A stretch of DNA of 49,564 nucleotides. Origin: a virus. Numbering within the stretch: position 1 is the stretch's first letter; each line of letters begins with the position of its first letter. Both the position numbers and the translations under genes were made by a program. The notes below the pieces were generated by a model. The model was not told the DNA's origin and ran no database searches. It saw only the letters and a list, made by a program, of their open reading frames with translations. Of this stretch, positions 1 to 8,502 are shown piece by piece. Location of the stretch: positions 1 to 49,564 of IMG/VR virus record IMGVR_UViG_3300030090_003444. One strand, written 5' to 3'.

Positions 1-2019
1 GCTGAGTTCAACCAAGTCTTAGCCGCGTTCAACAACAGCACGGGCCATAAACACGATGGGTCAGCCGCTGAGGGTCCGCCCATCGACCGTATTGCCGACG
101 CCGATCAGCGTAATCTTCTGTTCGTCGATACCAGCACTAATCAAATCAACTTCTTCGTCGAGGTCGCGTCTACTGCTGTCGGTCAAATTAGTGTGCAAGA
201 CGGTGCCATCCTGCCTTTCACCGACGACGACATCAGCATCGGCTCGACCGCATTCGAGTTCAAAGATCTGTTCATCGACGGCACCGCCAACATCGACGCA
301 CTCGTGGCCGACACAGCGGACATCAACGGCGGTACAATCGACAATGCAACAATCGGTGCGACGACTCCGGCAGCGGGTGCATTCACTACAATCACCGCAA
401 CCAATCTAACCATCATTGGCTCTGCCAGCACAATCGGCGCGGTCGCCTTTACGTCAACTGGTGCAACCATCACCGGCAATCTAACAGTATCAACAAACAT
501 CACCGCGTCTAACATCACTGTCGTCGGGTCTGCCAGCACGATTGGTGCGCTGGCCATTACCAGCACAACCGCTACACTAACTGGCGACTTTACTGTCTCC
601 GGTAACATCACTGCCAGTACAATCGGCGCGACTAACATCACTGTGACCGGCTCTGCCTCGTCCATCGGTGCCTTGGCTATCACCAGCACCACGGCTACGC
701 TAACCGGCAACCTGACTGTCTCGGGGACCGTAACCGCTACGACTCTTGCTGCTGACAACATTACAGTGACCGGATCTGCCTCTACGATTGGCTCTGTTTC
801 CGTTACTTCTACGGGTGCAACCGTCACAGGCGATCTGACGGTATCCGGCAACATCACTGCGTCTACCATCGGCGCAACAAATATCACGGTCACGGGTAGC
901 GCATCTACGATAGGCGCTGCAAGTTTCACCTCCACAGCAGTTACGATTACTAAACTTATTTCTGGTAATGTTGCTATCACTGGTGGCACGATTACAGGCA
1001 TTAACAACATTTTTGACCCAGGGTCCGCGCTTAGTTACACTTTTAACGGCAGCACGTCAGATGCAGACCCCGGCAACGGTCAGATCGGATTGAACAACGC
1101 ATCGTCCACTGGCACTACAACAATCTTCATAGACAACGTAGATTCTCTTAGTAGCGCAGATCAGACTGGATTTATTTCTCTTCTTTCTGGTGGTAACAAC
1201 CCGTCTGCCGTCCTCGGCACGGTAACACTTCGTAAGGCGACCTTTCCAGAGATTTTTGCGCAGTATAGTGTAACGGCGCTCACAAATGCCTCGGGATATC
1301 AAAAATTAACGGTCACAAATCGTGGCGCTAGTTCTGCGGCACCGTTTACCAGCGGCGACTCTTTGCTAGTTGATATCGCGTTGACGGGTGATAAGGGTGA
1401 TCCTGGGACGGGCAACATGTCTGGGCCTGGGGGCGGGGCAACCGACAATGCTGTCCCAAGATATAATGGATCAACCGGCTCAGACTTACAGAACTCCGGT
1501 GTTATTATTGACGACTCTAATAATGTTACCGGCGTAAACGCCCTCACTGTTACAACTAATATCACCGCATCTAATATCACTATTGTCGGCAGCGCCTCTA
1601 CAGTCGGAGCGGTGGCTTTCACCAGCACAGGGGCGACCGTCACGGGTAATCTTACTGTTACCGGAGCGGTGACGGCCTCTAACATCACCATTGTTGGCAG
1701 TGCTTCTACTATCGGCGCTGTAGCATTCACTTCGACCGGCGCAACAATCACAGGTGGCTTGACGGTAACTGGTGCGGTTACAGCCTCTAATATCACAATC
1801 GTAGGCAGTGCATCAACCCTCGGTGCAATCACCGTCACTACCAGTAGCGTAGGCATCAACACTGCTGCCGTAACATCAGGCACCGCGCTAGAGGTGACGG
1901 GCAATGTGCGTATCACGACCACCGGCAACGGCTTGATCTTTCCCGATGGTACAAAGCAAGAATCAGCCGCGTCCGGTGGCACAGGTATCGCAATCGCTAT
2001 GGCGTTAATTTTTGGATAA
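1..2019 (+). CDS. Tail fibre protein, 5'-truncated, with tandem repeats
   Basis: The frame is open from the first base, so the gene begins before the window; 672 residues are visible. Near the start is GHKHDGSAAEG, an H-x-H-D-G pattern common in phage tail fibres. Eight degenerate copies of a 36-41 residue unit built around NITxxGSASTIGA follow, five in about 403-960 and three in 1573-1854. They are Thr/Ser/Gly/Ala-rich and look like a beta-structured shaft. A short collagen-like stretch (GDKGDPG) lies between the two blocks. The C-terminus carries LIFPDGTKQ, a pattern often seen at the ends of fibre shafts. It probably binds the host surface. Naming as a fibre rests on composition and context; the receptor cannot be read from the sequence. 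Confidence 0.8.
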   Translation, partial: AEFNQVLAAFNNSTGHKHDGSAAEGPPIDRIADADQRNLLFVDTSTNQINFFVEVASTAVGQISVQDGAILPFTDDDISIGSTAFEFKDLFIDGTANIDALVADTADINGGTIDNATIGATTPAAGAFTTITATNLTIIGSASTIGAVAFTSTGATITGNLTVSTNITASNITVVGSASTIGALAITSTTATLTGDFTVSGNITASTIGATNITVTGSASSIGALAITSTTATLTGNLTVSGTVTATTLAADNITVTGSASTIGSVSVTSTGATVTGDLTVSGNITASTIGATNITVTGSASTIGAASFTSTAVTITKLISGNVAITGGTITGINNIFDPGSALSYTFNGSTSDADPGNGQIGLNNASSTGTTTIFIDNVDSLSSADQTGFISLLSGGNNPSAVLGTVTLRKATFPEIFAQYSVTALTNASGYQKLTVTNRGASSAAPFTSGDSLLVDIALTGDKGDPGTGNMSGPGGGATDNAVPRYNGSTGSDLQNSGVIIDDSNNVTGVNALTVTTNITASNITIVGSASTVGAVAFTSTGATVTGNLTVTGAVTASNITIVGSASTIGAVAFTSTGATITGGLTVTGAVTASNITIVGSASTLGAITVTTSSVGINTAAVTSGTALEVTGNVRITTTGNGLIFPDGTKQESAASGGTGIAIAMALIFG

Positions 2020-2024
2020 TAAAA

Positions 2025-2375
2025 ATGGCATGGTATTTAAAAGAGGGGACGCAAAATCCGCTACAAAATATCCCTACTAGAATTAGGGTGCCTGACGCAC
2101 AGTTTCCTGGCGGGAATAGAACTTACACCGGGGAAGCAGTATCCGATCATCTATCTGAAGCTGGTTATACAGAAGTTCCCGACCCGCCCAGCTTTGACAA
2201 AGACACTCAAAGGTTAGATTGGGCTAATGGTGAGTGGACTGTAAACGAAAAAGCCTCGAAACCTGAATATGAACCCTATGTAGATGACCCTACGATAGGG
2301 TGGATGTTTCGAGGTGATCCTGACCCAGCAGACTTTGAATCGGTTGAGGCTTGGTTAGAGCATGTTAATGGCTAA
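2025..2375 (+). CDS. Small protein following the tail fibre gene
   Basis: This 116-residue acidic, aromatic-rich soluble protein starts 5 bases after the tail fibre stop. It carries a pattern (AGYTEVPDPPSFD, then L-x-W-x-x-G-x-W) that I associate with small proteins encoded beside phage fibre genes. There is no signal peptide or membrane segment. The position suggests a fibre accessory, either a chaperone or a small virion component, but no catalytic motif is visible and the function is not established. Confidence 0.65.
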   Translation: MAWYLKEGTQNPLQNIPTRIRVPDAQFPGGNRTYTGEAVSDHLSEAGYTEVPDPPSFDKDTQRLDWANGEWTVNEKASKPEYEPYVDDPTIGWMFRGDPDPADFESVEAWLEHVNG

Positions 2376-2398
2376 AGTGCATATAGGAGTAATTAATT

Positions 2399-2773
2399 AT
2401 GGCAGCGCCTAATATCGTCAATGTTGCTACTATTACCGCAAAAACTGATTCAGTTGCGTTAAGTTCAACTGGTGGTATTAGTGTTTTAAGCAACGCATCT
2501 AATAGTGGTATTGTTATGCAGGTAGTGGCATTATATGCCGCCAACGTAGACGGGACTAACAATGCAGATGTAACAATTACGGTTCACAATGAGCCGAATG
2601 GAGCGGGAACTGGTTTTGCGCTTGCAAAAACTGTGGTCGTGCCAGCAGATGCCTCTATCGTAATTATTGATAAAAACTCGCCTATCTTTTTAGAGGAAGC
2701 CATGAGTCTTAAAGCAACACCCTCTGCGGCTGATGATCTTGAGATTACTGTATCTTATCAAGAGCTAAGTTAA
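2399..2773 (+). CDS. Putative small virion protein
   Basis: A 124-residue protein with a good ribosome binding site (AGGAG, 9 bases before ATG). It is rich in Val, Thr, Ala and Ser in alternating beta-strand-like patterns, with NNADVTITV in the middle and LEITVSYQE at the end. That fits a small beta-sandwich virion protein. It sits between the fibre gene and a glycine-rich adhesin-like gene. Proteins of this look are common in marine phage tail modules, but I cannot assign a position in the particle. Confidence 0.6.
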   Translation: MAAPNIVNVATITAKTDSVALSSTGGISVLSNASNSGIVMQVVALYAANVDGTNNADVTITVHNEPNGAGTGFALAKTVVVPADASIVIIDKNSPIFLEEAMSLKATPSAADDLEITVSYQELS

Positions 2774-2787
2774 ATAGGATTATTATA

Positions 2788-3696
2788 ATGGGCAGAAGCA
2801 TTGGATTTGACCACGTTAGCGGAACATCTACCTCTTTTGTTTGGGATCTTAATGAGGTAGGTGAAAGAATACAACAGGACGAGTGGGCTACAGTTGGGCC
2901 AGGGACCATTGATATTTTACTTGTCGGCGGCGGCGGTGGTGGTGGTTCAAATAACTATGCCGGCGGTGGCGGTGGCGGCGGTTTTGTCGTGAGTACCTCC
3001 GTTGCTGTAGAGGTGGCTAGAACATATATCGTGACAGTTGGAACTGGCGGGGCGCTTTCAACTAATGGCGGTAACAGCGTATTCAAAGATTCCGCAGAGA
3101 CTATTAACATCATCGCTTATGGTGGCGGTAGGGGCGCAAACGGTAGCGGTTCCACAGGAAACCCCGGGGGTGATGGAGGCTCTGGTGGTGGAGGAGGCGG
3201 TAATAGCCCAGGCAGGCCAAACGGAGTAGCAGGGTCGGCCACTACATTCCCCACCGGCCAGCAAGGCAATCCCGGCGGCGACGGTTCAAACGGTTACAAC
3301 TCTGGTAGTGGTGGCGGCGCTGGTGCGGCGGGCCTCCCTGGAGGTAACTCCTCGTCAAAAAACGCTGTGGCGGGGGCTGCTAACGAGTTTCAAACGGGGA
3401 GTGATATTTTTTATGCAGGCGGTGGTGGCGGTAGCGGCGGGCCAGCCCCATTGGGTAGCAGCGCCCCCGGTGGCGGTGGGAAAGGCAGAGGTAACCCTGA
3501 AAGTGGAACTGCTGGCACCGATGGTCTAGGCGGTGGCGGGGGTAAAGAAGCAGCCGGTGGTAGAGGCGTTGTTATTCTAAGATATCCCGATGTGACAGCG
3601 GATATTACTATGATATCCGGGAGCAGTTCAAAACAAACTTATACTGGGTTTAAATCGTTTACTTTTGCTTCATCCGCAACTTTTCAATTCAATTGA
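2788..3696 (+). CDS. Glycine-rich tail adhesin-like protein
   Basis: A 302-residue protein with a preceding AGGA ribosome binding site. After about 45 ordinary residues comes a central domain of roughly 200 residues dominated by poly-Gly runs (GGGGGGG), Asn and Ser. The closing motif GGRGVVILRYP typically ends such glycine-rich domains in phage and bacterial surface proteins. Poly-Gly bundles are known in receptor-binding adhesins of some T-even-type phages, which supports a tip-adhesin or fibre role; this is analogy only. GGC/GGT-rich repeats make the gene prone to replication slippage and recombination. Confidence 0.65.
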   Translation: MGRSIGFDHVSGTSTSFVWDLNEVGERIQQDEWATVGPGTIDILLVGGGGGGGSNNYAGGGGGGGFVVSTSVAVEVARTYIVTVGTGGALSTNGGNSVFKDSAETINIIAYGGGRGANGSGSTGNPGGDGGSGGGGGGNSPGRPNGVAGSATTFPTGQQGNPGGDGSNGYNSGSGGGAGAAGLPGGNSSSKNAVAGAANEFQTGSDIFYAGGGGGSGGPAPLGSSAPGGGGKGRGNPESGTAGTDGLGGGGGKEAAGGRGVVILRYPDVTADITMISGSSSKQTYTGFKSFTFASSATFQFN

Positions 3697-3697
3697 T

Positions 3698-4471
3698 ATG
3701 TTTCAAAACAAATCTTTTATCTTATTCGCCGGTATGCCTAGAACAGGCTCTACATTATTAGCCTCTATTTTAGCACAAAATCCAAATGTCTATGGTAGCG
3801 GCAACAGCCCCTTAGTAGATTTGATGTGGAACGCATATAGTGCGGTAGATGTTAAATCAACGAAGACAGACCTCGACGCACAAAAAAGATTAGAAGAGGT
3901 GCGAACTGACTTAGTAGCATCGACCGTGCAAGCATACTACAAGAATGCAAAAGAAAAGTTTATTATAGAAAAAGGTCGGGGCTGGCTGTTAGCTAAAAAC
4001 AGAAAACTTGCTAAAAAATATTTTGGTGAAGATGTAAAGGTGATCTGTTTTAGACGACCTGTTGAGCAGATTCTAAGCTCCTTTTATAATCTGATGCAAC
4101 CGGGTTGCTCTGATGAAGAGTTTTTTGATAGGTTTCTAAAATATCATATACCTATACACGACAATATCAAAGGTGTTAAATTAAGTAAATTCGTTAAAGA
4201 TCCGAATGTTTTGCATCTTGAGTATGACGATATTGTGCATAACACTTCAGACGTTTTAGATAAAGTATATAAGTTTTGCGAGTTGCCCTCGTATCAGCAC
4301 GATCTTTCTAATATCACACGTTGTTTCGAGGAAGATGATTTTAGCTACGATATTGAAAAGTTGCACGAGGTGCGGCCCACAATATCTAAACGCAGTCATA
4401 AAGTTAAGTTGCCAGAAAACTTTTTACAAATTGGTCAAGACCTGACTAGGCAACTATACCGATACGGTTGA
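3698..4471 (+). CDS. Sulfotransferase-family protein
   Basis: A 257-residue protein. The start chosen is the ATG one base after the preceding stop. An upstream in-frame TTG would place 11 extra residues inside the previous gene. Residues 8-20 (LFAGMPRTGSTLL) match the 5'-phosphosulfate-binding loop of PAPS-dependent sulfotransferases, and VICFRRPVEQILSSF around residues 115-130 matches the 3'-phosphate-binding region. The expected reaction is transfer of sulfate from PAPS to an OH or NH group. Its place among tail genes suggests modification of a virion glycan, fibre or host surface sugar, but the substrate is unknown. A second, different sulfotransferase lies at 14429-14998. Confidence 0.8.
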   Translation: MFQNKSFILFAGMPRTGSTLLASILAQNPNVYGSGNSPLVDLMWNAYSAVDVKSTKTDLDAQKRLEEVRTDLVASTVQAYYKNAKEKFIIEKGRGWLLAKNRKLAKKYFGEDVKVICFRRPVEQILSSFYNLMQPGCSDEEFFDRFLKYHIPIHDNIKGVKLSKFVKDPNVLHLEYDDIVHNTSDVLDKVYKFCELPSYQHDLSNITRCFEEDDFSYDIEKLHEVRPTISKRSHKVKLPENFLQIGQDLTRQLYRYG

Positions 4472-4481
4472 CGAGGAATAC

Positions 4482-4715
4482 ATGGACATCTCACCTGTAA
4501 TCTTTTGGAACATTGTACTGACTCTTGTGATCGCCCCAGCTTTTTGGGGGTTTCGCAGCCTGATAGCAGAGCTAAAGCGCATCGACATTCTGTTAAATAA
4601 AACACGAGAAGAATATGCGACTCGCGATGAACTGCGCGACGATATGCGTCAAGTCATGGACGCGCTACACCGGGTCGAAGATAAATTAGATAAAGCATTA
4701 GGGAAAGGGTATTAA
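4482..4715 (+). CDS. Small membrane protein with coiled coil
   Basis: A 77-residue protein with a GAGGAA ribosome binding site. An N-terminal hydrophobic segment (about residues 4-24) would span the membrane once. It is followed by a charged heptad-like helix (TREEYATRDELRDDMRQVM) and a basic tail. The layout, one N-terminal transmembrane helix plus a coiled coil, is the same as in the protein at 39185-39502 and is seen in inner-membrane spanins. No second spanin subunit is recognisable beside it, so a lysis role is only a possibility. Confidence 0.6.
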   Translation: MDISPVIFWNIVLTLVIAPAFWGFRSLIAELKRIDILLNKTREEYATRDELRDDMRQVMDALHRVEDKLDKALGKGY

Positions 4716-4717
4716 TT

Positions 4718-5815
4718 ATGTCTCAAAGACTATACAGCCAAACGGAGATTGACGAGGGATTACCTCAGTACCATCAAGCAATTCGTGAAAAGACGGGGTA
4801 CACAGGTCAATTTAAATCGGACCCGGCACAAACTTTTCAACAGTATATGACCAGTGCAAATGCTCCAGCGGGCGCACAAGCGGCGGCAAATCAATTAGCG
4901 GAACAGTTTGCAGCAGGGCAGTTTAGATTACAAAATCAATCCCCAGATACCCAGCAACCCGCACCGACTACGACACCAACAACAACGCCAACGACAGTCA
5001 ATTTATCCAACATATCGGGATTGCTCTCTCCTCTCCAAAGTCAGGTCTCCGGCTTAACATCAGATGTGGGCGCACTAAGCAGTGGGCTTACTGGTTTAGA
5101 AACTGATCTCGGCACGTTACAAACTGGTGTGACTGACCTGGCAACAGGTGTCGGCACACCGGGTGCGGGTCAGACTGATTTGTTCGCAGGGCAGTCTGGT
5201 CTGATGGCTGAACAGCAAAAATTAGCAGAGGCGCAAAAAGCGGCTGCACAAGCACAACAAGAGGCAATCGGTGAGCCATTAGAGGGTCAAGCTGCAACAC
5301 TATTCGGTGGTCAAGCTGGTTTGATGGCTGGACAAACTCAACTCGGTCAACAGACAGATCGACTTGGACAGGCTATTGGTGGTGGCGTAGAGGGCATCCG
5401 TAGCGACATATCTGGGGTAGGCTCTAACATTCAAGCGTTGCAACAGGCCGCTCAAGCGTACCAACGCGAGGCCGAGCGCCAGCGGGCTACAGGTTTCCAA
5501 GCGGGTGAGACTGGTAGAGAACAGATCGGTAGACGAGTTGCAGACGTCGGGCAGCAAGCTAATCTGATAGCAGAGCGACAGGCGGCTGCACAACTGGCGA
5601 GTCAGGCCACCCCAAGGGCTGCGATGATGCAGGCAGCAGGTGTGTTGCCGGCTGGCACACAACAAGCCGCTGCACAGTTCGCTCAGACACAACGACTTAC
5701 GCCGCCGGCTCAAGGCCAGGTTGCGGAAGCTGGTGCGCTAGGCCCGACCGCACCTGATCCTCGTGACGTTTTGAGGCAACAACTGGCTACGCGCCAAGGT
5801 TTGATGGGTCTTTAA
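4718..5815 (+). CDS. Ala/Gln-rich internal virion-type protein
   Basis: A 365-residue protein, very rich in Ala, Gln, Gly and Thr. After the opening segment comes a Thr-Pro linker (about residues 85-93), then a long region with repeated LxxLxxxLxx and QxxLxxQ spacing. A small internal repeat appears as GQSGLMAEQQKL, GQAGLMAGQTQL. Prediction would be mostly helical and coiled coil. With the following genes it forms the block where podophages encode internal virion or ejection proteins. No enzyme motif is visible. Confidence 0.65.
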   Translation: MSQRLYSQTEIDEGLPQYHQAIREKTGYTGQFKSDPAQTFQQYMTSANAPAGAQAAANQLAEQFAAGQFRLQNQSPDTQQPAPTTTPTTTPTTVNLSNISGLLSPLQSQVSGLTSDVGALSSGLTGLETDLGTLQTGVTDLATGVGTPGAGQTDLFAGQSGLMAEQQKLAEAQKAAAQAQQEAIGEPLEGQAATLFGGQAGLMAGQTQLGQQTDRLGQAIGGGVEGIRSDISGVGSNIQALQQAAQAYQREAERQRATGFQAGETGREQIGRRVADVGQQANLIAERQAAAQLASQATPRAAMMQAAGVLPAGTQQAAAQFAQTQRLTPPAQGQVAEAGALGPTAPDPRDVLRQQLATRQGLMGL

Positions 5816-5829
5816 TTAAGGATAACGAA

Positions 5830-7704
5830 ATGGCTAATGAATTTGGGAAAATTGTTGGTAATGTGCTGGCCCCAGGTCTTCTTCCTGTCGGATCACCTCC
5901 TCCAGCAAGAGATTTTCAAGTGACCCCCATGCCTGGAGAAAAGCCTCAACCAATGCCCCTGCCAAGAAGCATGACCGCAGAATATACTCAACAAGATTTA
6001 AATCGTTTAAATGATTTGAAAGCGATAGCAGAAAGAGAGGGGTCTGCCGGTGGTAAAACAATAGATCAAATCAACGCAGAACTCCGCGACGTGACCAACT
6101 TCTTTGCTGGTAAAAAAGCAGATGCAGCAGGAGAGGAAGACGAGGGAAAAGATACCTCCGTAGCGGATAAAGTCACAGAACTAGAGGGCTTACTAAAACC
6201 TTTCCAAACTGATACCGGTGGCATTAGAGAGGATTTGTTAGGTGGTGAGGACTTACCCAGCACGTTTGATTTAAGCGCCGCGATCACCGCCGCTAAGGGT
6301 GCCGGTTCGCTAGATGATGATAGTATCACTAAACTACAAACAGTCGCGGACGTATTGAAAAAACGAAACCAGACCCGCGAAGTTGGTTTCATGGGTACGT
6401 TTGATGATCCAAGAGATGCCGACAGGTTTCTGAGTGCGACGGGTTCGCGGTCTAGTTATGTCGATCCTTTTGGTCAAGTCACGCCGACTGGTCAGCTAGA
6501 GACTCTAGCTAAAGCACCAGACTTACCGGAGGGTACGCAGTTACAATTAAGTCGTTATCAGGCTCAACCGGATGAGTTTCTCAACGCCGATAAATACACT
6601 GTTACGCCCACTAAATACAATGTAGAGGCAGCGCAAGCTGAGGTATCGACGGCGTTACAACAGCCTAAAAGCGAGGCCGAATCATTCCAGGCTGCTACGG
6701 TAGCTGACCAAGTTGCTAAAACACAAATCCAGGCTGCTCGTCAACAGGGCCTAACCGATTACGTCGAAGCAGCAAAAGGTGAGGTAGATGTTAAATCTAC
6801 TGTGCAGGGTCAACTCGCTGCGTTAATGCAACAATTTGAGGGTGGTCAAGTGCCGGCTTTTGCAGCCGGAGCGATCCGCACAGCAGAACAACGTCTCGCT
6901 GCGAGAGGGCTAGGGGCCTCGTCTATGGCTGGCAGAGCTATCATGCAGGCTGCTATGGAGGCAACACTGCCAATCGCTGCGGCTGATGCAGAAACATACC
7001 GTCGTATGTCTGAGGCAAATCTAAACAACAGACAACAAGCCGAGGTGTTGAACGCACAGATGACGCTACAGATGGACATGCAAAACCTGTCTAACGAACA
7101 ACAAGCTCGTGTCGCTAATACACAGAACCAGATACAATCTCTTTTTACCGATCAAGCTGCTGTAAATTCATCGCGTCAATTTAACGCGCAGAGTGAGCAG
7201 CAGAACGATCAGTTTTTTGCCAACCTATTCAATCAAACTGCTCAGTTCAACTCGGCCCAAACTAATGCTATCCGGCAGTTTAATGCAGGACAGGCAAACA
7301 CAGTTTCGCGGTTCAACTCTGAGTTGGCTAATCAAAGAGATCAGTTCAATACTAAAAATAGATTGTTGATTGACCAGGCTAATGCGGTGTACCGTAGACA
7401 GATTAATACTGCAAACACCGCGATACAAAATGCTGAGAACGAATTTAACACAAGAAATTTATTCAATATTAGTCAGACTGCACAGGCTAATCTACTACAA
7501 CAACATCGTGACGAGTTAAATTTTGCAAGACTCAATACTTTAAATGAGTTAGATTACAATAGAACTTTGGCTATCTCGTCGTTTGCTTACGACAGAGATT
7601 TAGAATTAGCACAGGATATCGCGGTTGGCTCTGCCGGCATGACTGTTTTAGGTGGTCTGCTAGGCGCACTAGAAAAGCCTATCGCGAAAGCACTAGGAGG
7701 TTAA
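5830..7704 (+). CDS. Internal virion-type protein with Asn/Gln-rich helical region
   Basis: A 624-residue protein with an AAGGA ribosome binding site. The N-terminal third is acidic and Pro/Gly-containing. Around residues 340-385 lies RTAEQRLAARGLGASSM, a segment I recognise from large structural proteins of marine podophages. The following 200 residues are strikingly rich in Asn, Gln and Phe (repeats of the type QFN, QxNxxxxFN), consistent with a long polar coiled coil. The C-terminus is a short hydrophobic glycine-rich segment. Likely a virion or ejection protein; assignment by family look and neighbourhood. Confidence 0.65.
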   Translation: MANEFGKIVGNVLAPGLLPVGSPPPARDFQVTPMPGEKPQPMPLPRSMTAEYTQQDLNRLNDLKAIAEREGSAGGKTIDQINAELRDVTNFFAGKKADAAGEEDEGKDTSVADKVTELEGLLKPFQTDTGGIREDLLGGEDLPSTFDLSAAITAAKGAGSLDDDSITKLQTVADVLKKRNQTREVGFMGTFDDPRDADRFLSATGSRSSYVDPFGQVTPTGQLETLAKAPDLPEGTQLQLSRYQAQPDEFLNADKYTVTPTKYNVEAAQAEVSTALQQPKSEAESFQAATVADQVAKTQIQAARQQGLTDYVEAAKGEVDVKSTVQGQLAALMQQFEGGQVPAFAAGAIRTAEQRLAARGLGASSMAGRAIMQAAMEATLPIAAADAETYRRMSEANLNNRQQAEVLNAQMTLQMDMQNLSNEQQARVANTQNQIQSLFTDQAAVNSSRQFNAQSEQQNDQFFANLFNQTAQFNSAQTNAIRQFNAGQANTVSRFNSELANQRDQFNTKNRLLIDQANAVYRRQINTANTAIQNAENEFNTRNLFNISQTAQANLLQQHRDELNFARLNTLNELDYNRTLAISSFAYDRDLELAQDIAVGSAGMTVLGGLLGALEKPIAKALGG

Positions 7705-7705
7705 T

Positions 7706-7987
7706 ATGAGTTTGTGGGGTACAATCGCATCAGCCGTGATTGGTAGTGGTGCGAAGGCGTTGTTTGGAGCGAGCAAAACCTCTAAACGAAACATGCCGTC
7801 CTTTCGGGTTACAAAAGTAAGAGGCATGAAAGGTCGAGTTGAAGGCACTGACGCTATTGCCACACAAGATGTTTCGGCAGATGTAGGGTCAATATCACGA
7901 CTAGCCCGCAGGCACGAAGCTCTGATGGAGAGCTTTGATACAAAAGAAGGCGCAGTGACCGGCAAATACGGCACTATGAGAGTATAA
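7706..7987 (+). CDS. Small basic virion-module protein
   Basis: A 93-residue protein with a strong ribosome binding site (GGAGG, 5 bases before ATG) that overlaps the end of the previous gene. The N-terminus (WGTIASAVIGSGAKALFG) is a short amphipathic or glycine-rich helix, and the remainder is charged. Membrane-active N-terminal helices of this kind occur in ejection-module proteins, but no family was recognised. Confidence 0.55.
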   Translation: MSLWGTIASAVIGSGAKALFGASKTSKRNMPSFRVTKVRGMKGRVEGTDAIATQDVSADVGSISRLARRHEALMESFDTKEGAVTGKYGTMRV

Positions 7988-7998
7988 GGAAGTTAGTC

Positions 7999-8502
7999 AT
8001 GGAAGATAAAAACACACCAGATTTTAACGGGCCGATCCCTGGATCTTCCTTGACGAATGAACTAGGAAGCACTCCAGACGAGCGGCCACCCGAGTTTGCA
8101 GATCCCTCTGATGCCTATGAGGATATGGCGTCTCGTATTGCAACGCCAGACGTTTTCGAGCGTATCTCAGTTGCCTCGGAGTTAGGTATCCCCGTTGAGT
8201 TAACAGTCCGGTCGATGGTGTTCTCTGGTTGGGCAAACGGTCGGTATAGCGTTGACACAATGTATCTAATCTACGGACCGTTGTTTGAATTAACGATGGC
8301 TATGCTAGATGAGAAGGGTATCAGCTATCTCCCTCTAGCTAAACGTAAAGAGGATAAAGAATATAACAAAGCTCTTGATTTGTTAAGTGAGATCAAAGGG
8401 ATCAAAGAAAAAACAGAAGAAGTTGAAGCAGAAGTAGAGGAAGAGCCGGAAGAAGAAACCAAAGACGTTCCTACCGGCGGTTTGATGGGAAGGGTTGAGT
8501 AA
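7999..8502 (+). CDS. Acidic hypothetical virion-module protein
   Basis: A 167-residue protein with an AGGA ribosome binding site. The middle (about residues 35-110) is a compact, mainly helical domain. The last 45 residues are an almost continuous acidic helix (KTEEVEAEVEEEPEEE) followed by GGLMGRVE. The TAA stop shares its last base with the next ATG, so translation of the two genes is probably coupled. Function unknown; its position within the ejection-protein block suggests a virion component or assembly factor. Confidence 0.6.
   Translation: MEDKNTPDFNGPIPGSSLTNELGSTPDERPPEFADPSDAYEDMASRIATPDVFERISVASELGIPVELTVRSMVFSGWANGRYSVDTMYLIYGPLFELTMAMLDEKGISYLPLAKRKEDKEYNKALDLLSEIKGIKEKTEEVEAEVEEEPEEETKDVPTGGLMGRVE

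Noticed and set aside
183-1010. 275-codon - frame opposite the tail fibre
   Set aside because: Produced by the repeated Thr/Ala codons of the fibre; the product is a Val/Ala/Pro repeat with no start signal. The same applies to 1299-1982.
403-1854. Repeats in the fibre gene as a diversity-generating template
   Set aside because: No reverse transcriptase gene, no template/variable repeat pair with adenine-specific changes; substitutions are spread over all bases and mostly synonymous.
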